Assembly: GCA_020740775.1 (NCBI GenBank)
Contig: JAHEWK010000002.1
Span: forward strand, 1,054,001 to 1,118,000
Length of the DNA: 64,000 nt
Direction of reading: 5' to 3'
From: Ilyonectria destructans
Lineage: Eukaryota > Ascomycota > Sordariomycetes > Hypocreales > Nectriaceae
A model generated the notes under the pieces. That model saw only the letters and a list, made by a program, of their open reading frames with translations. It was not told the DNA's origin and did not search any database. Positions within the stretch are counted from its first letter, which is position 1. The number at the start of each line of letters is the position of its first letter. Shown here piece after piece: positions 56,389-64,000 of the stretch. Made by a program: the position numbers and the translations under genes.

Positions 56389-57092
56389 TAAATAGATACC
56401 CAGATAGGGCGCCCCAGCTTCATGAATTTTTGCTCAAGTGTTCCAACTCTCATACGGGATACGTGAATACATTACTAGGTGTGTACATGTTACCAAATGC
56501 TAATTTCACTTACGATTTTAAGGGAGAAGGCTCTGTATTGCAGATGATGTCTTCCGTTTTCGCAAGCTTTCGCGTAATAGCTCGGAGGACTGGTTAATGA
56601 TACCCGCTGGCGGATTTTAGAAACGCTGTCGATCTACGACGGCTCGACAAGGTCCTCTAGGGGGTTTGTTGGTGAGTGATATAGAAAGTTTGCATCCCGT
56701 TTGGCCACCCTGGCTTATAACCTGTAAACCGTAAAAGTAGAACGCTCCTCTAGAGAGCTCATATATTTCCGGTTATTCCTGTTCAGCATGAGGAATACCC
56801 TACCCTATACCTGTATGGGCTGGTGCAAACGCGGAGAAAACAAGAGCATCAATACTAAAACCAAGCGCCTTTATTAATCTAATTCTCTTACCCTTATAGG
56901 CCTTGCATATTATCAACTTCAATCTCGATCGTATTAGAGTGGAAGGAAACGGAGCTAATAAGATTAATCAAGTTCTCCACGATGAAGGGATTTTATATTG
57001 AATCGTAATACTGAATTTCTTTTTTGGTAATGGCATGGAATGTTTAAACACCGAGTCTCCATTGCCCCAGGCAAACCCAACCGTGAATAGAT
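56389..57092. other. Convergent intergenic region, AT-rich in places
   Basis: About 700 bp between the ends of the membrane-protein gene and the propeptide-like gene. It is AT-rich at 56760-57050. No gene or clear repeat is seen. Confidence 0.5.
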
Positions 57093-57704
57093 CTAAGCAG
57101 TAACTTCAATCTCTAATTCATTTGACATGAAAACACCCGAATAGGCATCATCAGCAATTCCAGCCTTCTCCATCGCCTCTTTGCTAATGTCCTCCTTTGC
57201 CTTCCCCCACACAGCTTGCCACTTGCCCTTCAACTGCACAATCGCCTTGGCGCCTATGTCGTCTGGCGACACCACTGTGTCCTTCAGCACAATATCCTGC
57301 TGCTGGCTCTCTCCTGGCGCAAGGGTGACGAGTGACTCCGCTTCTGGTGGCCACTTTCTCTGCACCTCGAGAGTTGGGATCTCGAGAGGTGCACTGGCGC
57401 CGTCAGGCGTGATGGATAGCAGGCCGAGTTGCAGTGCCAGCCCGTCCAGCGGGGAAGCGTAGGAGAGGAACGTGACAGGGTCGCTGTTGGTGTTGGTCAC
57501 ATGGACTACGATTGTGGGCGGTGCCGTGCTCTTTTGTTTTAGGGACACGGTGATGCCCGAGATGGGACCTGGCGCTGGTTCGTCGTCCATTTGATGTTGG
57601 AGCGACAGCGAGGGCACTGAGTGTGTGAAGTAGGCAAATAGGCCGGCGGTGACGAACAGCCCAGCGAAGAATCGCGCCGTGGAGGAGGTGCGCAGGAGGC
57701 TCAT
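57093..57704 (-). CDS. Membrane-anchored protein resembling a stand-alone deuterolysin propeptide
   Basis: 203-aa protein with an N-terminal hydrophobic segment at about 11-27 (FFAGLFVTAGLFAYF), a signal anchor or uncleaved signal, so the rest faces the secretory lumen or cell exterior. The remaining ~165 residues look like a beta-rich domain: ISGITVSLKQ…, VVHVTNTNSDPVTFLSY, SPLDGLALQLGLLSI, then LAPGESQQQDIVL. The pattern matches the propeptide half of the M35 protease encoded 3 kb to the right (GLGVELQ…, ITNNGKNNLKVLK, TFLDTS, IPSGQSIEVEFDV). There is no HExxH and no cysteine-rich catalytic part. Similar small proteins are found as hypothetical secreted proteins in other fungi. The start at 57704 (MSLLRTSS) is preferred; the open frame upstream begins only with TTG. 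Function unknown; inhibitor or chaperone is speculation. Confidence 0.75.
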   Translation of the reverse strand: MSLLRTSSTARFFAGLFVTAGLFAYFTHSVPSLSLQHQMDDEPAPGPISGITVSLKQKSTAPPTIVVHVTNTNSDPVTFLSYASPLDGLALQLGLLSITPDGASAPLEIPTLEVQRKWPPEAESLVTLAPGESQQQDIVLKDTVVSPDDIGAKAIVQLKGKWQAVWGKAKEDISKEAMEKAGIADDAYSGVFMSNELEIEVTA

Positions 57705-60700
57705 CGGTTCAGGTATAGCGGAGCCGGTTATGGAGAGATTTCCGGAGCCAACAGGATTCTTGTGATGGCGCCAAGACGCTGCGGAGTTGGCAAGGGATGT
57801 TGGTCGTGATGGCGGCAAGTGGGTTGATGTGTGGCTTGGACCGGTGGAGCTGAGAATACCGCCGATGGGATATTTTTTTGTTTGCCGTTAACCCTTGATC
57901 ACCTTCAAGGCGTTTCGGAGACAATCCAGCTCCTTGCGAGCTATTCCGAACAAAATGTGTCAAACGAGTGGCAAGGCGAAACTTGGCGAAGACGGTTTCA
58001 ACCCATCGAGATCTCGGCGGGAGGGAAGCGCTGGGGACTTGTATGAGCTGCTGCGTCGGCACTTAATCAACTAGCAAACCGTTGTACGCGCACAATCGCC
58101 TTGTACGCACGGGCATGACCTCCCTTCCATTGTCAACATATGACGAGTTTGCCTTGCAGAATCTAGACGGCCCCTAGTTGTCTTGTTTCGGGTAACGCCC
58201 GGCGCCAATGTATCAGAAACGAAGATCACCTAAGTCAGGGGTTGGGGGTCTGAAACATCCAGTGGTACAATTCGCCTAGTCTGGCCGAAGCCGGGGTTAC
58301 CTTGGACTCCCAGCCTCTAAACTGGAGTCACCTCTATTGAAAACGCACAGAACAAGTCGTTGATGCCTGCGATGCTCTCTTCAAGTAGATTGCTATTACG
58401 ATGGATGCAACCGCATCTTGAGATGACAGTTAATGCCCCACGCGCTGGCCGGCGGCCTCTCTCTGAGGGGCCACGGGAGCCAGTACATCCGAAGCTGGGA
58501 TTCCCATCCTGAGAGATGATTTTGACCGCTTGAGGTCTTATCCCGTGGTCGATGTGTTGGATGTTGGATGATGCCATGAAGGCCATTTTCACTGCCGTTG
58601 ACGTCAAGGCCGGCCCGTGTTCTAACCCTCGGGGTGGCACTGATATGAGTCCAATGATGCGCAAGATGTTCTGCACGACGTAATTAAATCATGTTTAAAT
58701 CTAAGATTGCGCCAAGGCCCATGGCCTCATTAACTGGCCGGAATATTTCCAAGAGAGGTCTTTGGAGATGACCCCATTGGCCTTACTCATCCCCAGCCCT
58801 CGGGATCAGCAACCGATTCAAGTTCCGTACGGGGACCGGCCGTGGGTGGATCGTCTCGTGGGTTTCTTTCTTTTCTTGGAGATCCTCCGGAGGAAATTCG
58901 TCCCATCTCCGCCGACCCGCATACACCGCAACCGCGATACCCTCGTTATGCCGTCGCCATCTGGAGCCTCTGCATCAATGAGACCGGAAACCTCGGTTCT
59001 TGGCACTTGGCAGATACCTCGAGGGGCCATTCACCGCTCGCTACCAAAAGACAATGAAGGCGTAGCGCGGGATCTTGATGGTATCTGCGTCAACGATGCC
59101 GGTGAGTACGGTGTTGGCTGAAACGACACGCCGCCGGCTTCATCGACGACGCCCCGCAGCTTTGATCGTGTTAAAGTTCTTAGTCGCCGATTATGATGGC
59201 CCTAGTAACGCAAAATCTAACTTTCCGATGCAGAGCAGTCAATCAATTCTGGCATCGGCACCGGCGATGAAATCCTGCGAGTGTTTCCCACCTTGATTCT
59301 TCAGTGGAACCCTTGCCTTGTTCACAGGCCATCTGAAGCGGCGACAACGAGGATGCGAATCCAACATATCCACCTGCGCACCCTTTCCATCTGACATGTC
59401 GCCTCCCCATACGTGCGATAGCAGAAAAGACTACATCTCAAACACTAGCTCCCGTATTTTCGAGGTGGAGGTGCCTCACCTTTATCAGTAGCCGCTGCTT
59501 TTCGGATCCTTCCCAGCTGACCGGGCTGGGGTCAAGGAACAAGAACGGAGTCCGGGCAATATATACGGGACGTGCTGCAATCTCGACCCTCGACCATTCA
59601 CCTTGCAGAGCGCCACTGTTAGAGGGAAAAACAAACGGGAAACAATTCGTTTAAGCTAAAAAGTTAAGTCGGTCAGGCCGTCGGCCCTTATGCGATGCCA
59701 CCTCGGAATCGCGGCAGGTGGAGTTTTGCAAGCGAGGAGAGGAGACTCGATAGAGCTCCCTGCCGGCCTGCTGGGGCCCTGGAGCTTGAAGTCCCAACCC
59801 CGGCCAAACTGCTACACCAAACGTCTCGCCCTCCAGACGAGACGAAGATCAGCATGAATATTGCGCCTTGGGGCCCAGCCTCAGCTTTCCCACCACGAGT
59901 CCTCCGCCCCATGCTCGCAAATTAGATCGCCAGTTGGCCAACGAAAAACCCCCGATTGGATCCCCTTTCGCAGGTTCCCTGTGAAGCCCGCGCAAGAATG
60001 ACAGGAATGGAGAGCAAACCGCGGCTAGGTTGCCTGACGCCACACGTCAACGTCAGATGCACCCGCGCGATAGGGAGATTGCAGGGCGCGAAACACTACG
60101 TTGGCCCACTACGTTCCTGACGTTTCTGGGGAACTCCGAGCCTCACCGTGACGGAACCGCAGTAGCGACACCACCCAGCCAGGCCCTTGCCGAGAATCAA
60201 GATGAATGCAGGGGAGTGCAAGAGGTATTGATCCAACCTGATGTACTGCACCACTCGTCTGCTTAATACAGCTTGGGCGGGTTTTCCACTTGACAAGTAC
60301 TCATTTGAAAGGCTTGGTAAACTATGATAAAATTTTGATACAACACAAAAAGACAAATCAATTACTCACTATGTTGCTTATACTTGAGAAGCTATTTTTC
60401 ATTGAATTTAGGGCATAATCTAATTTGTTCGCCTTGCCTATAAGCCGAATTCTTAAGATGGCAGTGTGTCTTAAGATAGATTAGCGGCTTGTTTTGCGGT
60501 ACATTATCTGGACCAATATTTGTTGCATCCCACCCGCCACTTAACAACCATGGGGTCTGGTTATCTCGTCCCCCCCTGACCCGTCTGAGGCACCAGAGGT
60601 ATAAGTATGTTTGACGCTGCCTGTGCTTCATCTCAAGTTCTCTTGTTGCTCTAGGTTCCTTCGTTTCAGTTTTGAACTTCGTGGTTTTTTATTCATTCAC

Positions 60701-60746
60701 TTCGTCATTCGTTTTTAAAGTCGTTCATTTTTTGTATTCGCCCAGG
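57705..60746. other. 3-kb intergenic region between divergent genes
   Basis: Promoter side of both the propeptide-like gene (-) and the deuterolysin gene (+). No gene is supported. Short frames at 58762-59121 and 58842-59057 overlap in different frames and lack family motifs. An AT-rich stretch lies at about 60290-60420. It also contains the 11-mer GAATCTAGACG at 58159-58169, shared with the hairpin at 27589. Confidence 0.45.
60600..60607 (+). promoter_or_regulatory. TATA-like box of the deuterolysin gene
   Basis: TATAAGTA lies 147 bp before the ATG at 60747, with a pyrimidine/T-rich stretch between, as expected for a strongly induced secreted-protease gene. It is assigned from sequence and distance only. 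Confidence 0.4.
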
Positions 60747-61823
60747 ATGAAGCTGCTTGCAGGTCTCGCTTTCGCCTCTCTGGCTGCTGCCGTCCCCGTG
60801 TTCCAGCGGCAACCGATGTACCAGCGGGCGCCCACCGGATTGGGCGTCGAGCTTCAGATGGAGGGAAACTCCAAGGTCAAGGCCATCATCACGAACAACG
60901 GGAAGAACAACCTCAAGGTCCTCAAGTCTGGTACTTTCCTTGATACGTCGGCGGTCGAGAAGGCCCAGGTGTTCTCCGCCACCTCCAACGGTACCGTTGC
61001 CGTTCCCTTCGACGGCGTCCGTGTCAACTTGCACATGGCGTCCCTCACCGACGCAGCATTTCAACGCATTCCCTCTGGCCAGTCCATCGAGGTTGAGTTC
61101 GATGTTGCCGAGCTTCACGACCTTTCCTCCGGCGGCACGTACGGAATCTTGTCGTCCGGCGCCCTCTCCTTCGCCGAGGAGAACTCGACGACTCTTATTG
61201 GCTCCGTTCCTTTCCACTCCAACACAATCGAGGCCGAAGTCGATGGCATGCAGGCCTACAAGGTCAAAACCGCCTTTGCCAAGAAGCGAAGCGTAGTGCA
61301 GACCGACTGCACTGGCGACAGGTTGACGGCGACCTACTCCGCGCTCGGCCGCTGCGCAGGGCTTGCCCAGGCGGCTCAACTGGCTGCCCAGTCTGGCTCG
61401 GACGCAAAGATGGTTGAGTACTTCAAGTCGGCCACCGCCGAGACTCGCAGCACCGTCGCGGGTGTCTATTCCCGCATCGCCCAGGAGTGCAGCTCGACCA
61501 CTGGCGGAAACGCCAAGTTCTACTGCACCGACGTGTACGGTGCTTGCAGCGACGGTGTCTTGGCTTATACGGTTCCCGGCCTCAACTACATGGCGTACTG
61601 CGACCTGTTCTTCACCGCGCTTCAGATCCAGACGACGACTTGCCACGGCCAGGAACAGGGCACCACGGTGGTTCATGAGGCTACTCATCTCAGCCAGGTC
61701 AAGGGTACCTCGGACTACGGCGGCTACGGCTACGACTTCCTGAAAAGCTTGACCGCTGAGGAGGACCTCAACCACGCCGACACGTACGCATTGTTCGCCA
61801 ACGCTATCAACCTTGGATGCTAA
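60747..61823 (+). CDS. Deuterolysin, secreted M35 zinc metalloprotease
   Basis: Intronless 358-aa preproprotease of the deuterolysin/aspzincin family. A signal peptide spans about residues 1-16 (MKLLAGLAFASLAAAVP). A propeptide of ~165 residues ends at a basic site KKR (179-181), a likely Kex2 cut, giving a mature enzyme of ~177 residues that starts near SVVQTDC. The zinc site is HEATH at 310-314, with Glu311 as catalytic base, and the aspzincin third ligand Asp323 lies in GTSDYGGYGY (320-329). Six cysteines in the mature part and the C-terminal GC are as in fungal deuterolysins and allow three disulphides. The product digests extracellular protein, often histones, protamines or host proteins, at low to neutral pH. 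It is probably controlled by nitrogen/carbon/pH signals, but no such site was proven here. Confidence 0.97.
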   Translation: MKLLAGLAFASLAAAVPVFQRQPMYQRAPTGLGVELQMEGNSKVKAIITNNGKNNLKVLKSGTFLDTSAVEKAQVFSATSNGTVAVPFDGVRVNLHMASLTDAAFQRIPSGQSIEVEFDVAELHDLSSGGTYGILSSGALSFAEENSTTLIGSVPFHSNTIEAEVDGMQAYKVKTAFAKKRSVVQTDCTGDRLTATYSALGRCAGLAQAAQLAAQSGSDAKMVEYFKSATAETRSTVAGVYSRIAQECSSTTGGNAKFYCTDVYGACSDGVLAYTVPGLNYMAYCDLFFTALQIQTTTCHGQEQGTTVVHEATHLSQVKGTSDYGGYGYDFLKSLTAEEDLNHADTYALFANAINLGC

Positions 61824-64000
61824 GAAACGATCGTCAAATATGTGCATGGTAGGGTATTGGAATAGAAAGGGAGGGGATCACTGTCGGCGTTAATCATGAG
61901 GATAACATCATGGGAACCGGGACCGTCCGGTCTTGGTTGCATGAGACCGAGTTCGGCAGCCAATTTATATAAGAAACGAAATAAAAATCATAAGAATTGC
62001 TATTCGCGCACACACCTATTGCTATTTGCACACATAACTACATCCCTATCCTACTGATAATCTATTGTCGTAATAATTTTAGTTTCGGACATAAACTTTA
62101 TGGGAGACTAATTCTTAATATTTATTTCTTGGAGTATTATTTATTTATTTTAATAAGTCTAATTTAATAAGAAAAATAGATTTCAGTCGTATGATATACC
62201 CTTTAACTGCACGTAGGTACCTTAGTCCCGCTCAAGCTTTTGTAAAGGAGCTTGTATCCGTGTGCGAATGCAATACTCAAAATCATAAACTCCTCGGAAG
62301 ATGCAAGTTCCGCGGTGAAGTGTCCTGTACGTGCGTTGTGCGGTCTCGGGACTGTGGGGAAGGACATGATTGGGGACTGGGTGGACTGGATGCACAAGCC
62401 CGATTTTGCTTCATGTAGTCGATTAGAGAAGTAGGGCTTGGCAGAGATCATCGAGCCCATACAGCATAGGACACATCAAGGTGAACAGGGTAAGGGGAGG
62501 TTCGGTGAACCCCACCACAACAAAGCAGGGTTCTACCAGGAAGACCCGTCGAGCGAGATGGAGACAGATGGACCGAGATGGACCGTGAGACGTGACAGGA
62601 GCCTCAGCTGGGGTAACGCGAGCGGCTATTGCCCGTCGTCCCCAGTGTCAAAGAGGGGAATTGCGGAATGATGTTGCTGAATTGGTCTTGGTTGGGCTAC
62701 GAGATGTCCGAGAGGATGCGGGCTCGTTTCAACCCTCATGGCAACGTGACAGGTCGGGCTGTCATGGATTGATCGGAGGATTGGATCTCGGCAATCAGGA
62801 ACCGCATCAGGTACGTATCAGGGCAAAGTTGCCCAATGCTACCTACTGAACCCAATCGACGGCTTCTCGACGATCATTCCGGGGTTCAAGGGGAGGACTT
62901 GAAGCACTCCGTCCGGAGAAGGAGAATAGACGTACCGAAAGGTATCTCACGAGCGCCATCATTGGGTCGCCGAGTGGGCGGTGGGTGCGCATCGGGTGCC
63001 AACCAGATGCGGCGCCTGGTTGCCCGACGTCATCGCACAGCCTGCGGCACTACCGCTGCGGCCAGCGCCTTGGCTAGGCTTCCAGTTGGAGAAGGCGCCC
63101 AGGGATTGCGCAAATGCGAGCACGCTCCGTCGCTTGAGGAGGATCTGTTCCGTGTTCCCCAGAGCGTGTTAGGGCCAGGCGACTGCAGGACAAAGGCGCG
63201 GTGCATGTTCCAGATCTGCCGTACGCCAAAACATGTTGGAGCCGCTGTTGTGAAGCATTGGAAGTGCCTATTCGAGCTGCTACCCACTGATTCCCCTCTT
63301 CCCCTTGCATTCCCGAGGAGCTACTGGTCGGAACCCGACGACAAGAGGGGGACTGTTGGCCCGTGAACGAGGTTCGAGAACAAAGGAAGCGGGTGATGTC
63401 GAGCCATGGCGGCCCAAGTTGGGTTGAGGCCATGGCTGAAGCTGAGGGCATCGGGGGAACCAGGCGCTAGAGGTCGAGACCAAGCAGCAAGATTGGATCG
63501 GGGGGACGTAGTAGGATGCGCGCAAGGGGGGTAAAAAGGACAATACAAACGAGGATGGTGGGTTGAGGCTCGATGAGGTGTCGATGGTTCCAAGGGATGC
63601 CCTGCTGTGGGTTGGCTAAGAGCTTGAAAGTGGAGGGGAGAGGTGTTATTGCGGCAGTGCAGTGTGATAGTGAGCGGGCATAGAATTGCAAATAAATGTC
63701 TTAGTTTGGATCTGGAAGTAAATAAAAACCAAGTCAACCGGCTTCCAATGATTGGTTTAGCTCAATAATAGTATTGTATCATCAACATCGGCCTTTGTTC
63801 CAATTAAATCTTATTCCAAGCCCATTTGCTCTATCTCATTGTATCAAAACAATAACATCCCAGGGTGTGCCTCGCTCAGCCCCTGTCCCGGCAAGCCTGC
63901 TTCCTCAAGCCTCAACGCCTCATCCCAGGCAACTAAAATCCGGCTTTTGGTCGCATCCCCCACTTGGCTCTGGTTTGGGCGTCGAGGAAAGGCACCGGCA
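61824..64000. other. Intergenic region at right edge
   Basis: About 2.2 kb with no supported gene. The segment 61970-62190 is very AT-rich (many TTTATT and AATAAT runs). A 176-codon frame at 62836-63366 and frames on the other strand have no recognisable features. The region may hold the promoter of a gene beyond the window. Confidence 0.45.

Noticed and set aside
58762..59300. Possible gene fragments (two overlapping frames with protein-like stretches)
   Set aside because: No consistent exon chain or recognisable domain; could be a decayed pseudogene, but the evidence is too thin.
60705..61847. 380-codon open frame antisense to the deuterolysin
   Set aside because: Complete overlap with an unmistakable M35 protease on the plus strand; the antisense translation has no features.
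62836..63366. 176-codon frame near the right edge
   Set aside because: Arg/Pro/Gly-rich translation without motifs; comparable frames overlap on the other strand.
1..64000. Secondary-metabolite backbone cluster
   Set aside because: A LaeA-like methyltransferase and two ABC transporters are present, but no polyketide synthase, peptide synthetase, terpene cyclase, P450 or dimethylallyl transferase is found anywhere in the window.
1..64000. CRISPR arrays, bacterial operons, rRNA genes, telomeric repeats
   Set aside because: None of the expected repeat or sequence patterns were found; introns and protein families point to a fungal nuclear genome.

Overview
The window looks like nuclear DNA of a filamentous ascomycete (Pezizomycotina, most likely a Sordariomycete). 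Genes are intron-poor. The few introns are short, about 50-210 bp, with GTAAGT/GTGAGT-type donors and YAG acceptors. The protein families are typically fungal: LaeA-like methyltransferase, PDR (ABCG) and ABCC drug pumps, deuterolysin (M35), and the protein often labelled 'vegetative cell wall protein gp1'. I find no bacterial operons, no CRISPR, no rRNA and no convincing tRNA. Species cannot be named from sequence alone.

Left part (2.6-15 kb): a LaeA-like SAM methyltransferase (+, four exons, one only 30 nt) is followed by a full ABCC/MRP-type transporter (+, three exons). Convergent to that is a full-length PDR/ABCG transporter (-, with a 30-bp last exon). This is an export and regulation island, but no backbone biosynthetic enzyme is present.

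Middle (17.8-29.7 kb): a 497-aa coiled-coil protein (-), a METTL21/family-16 methyltransferase (-), a HAD-family hydrolase (+) and the gp1-like 417-aa protein (-). Between 29.7 and 42.2 kb lies about 12.5 kb where I can support no gene. It is not visibly AT-rich or transposon-like.

Right part (42.2-62 kb): a TANGO2/NRDE protein (+); a conserved hypothetical gene (+) whose frame is interrupted by one in-frame TAG; a small C2H2 plus Zn2Cys6-like zinc protein (-) with about 50-bp tandem repeats upstream; a 1178-aa LRR protein (-); a glycosylated multi-pass membrane protein (+); a 203-aa membrane-anchored protein that resembles the propeptide half of deuterolysin but has no protease domain (-); and 3 kb away a complete M35 deuterolysin (+).

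The most interesting points are: (1) the in-frame TAG, which sits in the loop of a small hairpin inside a conserved gene and is a candidate for fungal A-to-I stop-codon editing or readthrough; (2) the lone propeptide-like protein beside a deuterolysin; (3) the 12.5-kb gene-free stretch; (4) a helically phased TGACG array before the ABCC transporter. All splice sites were assigned by eye from consensus and reading frame.
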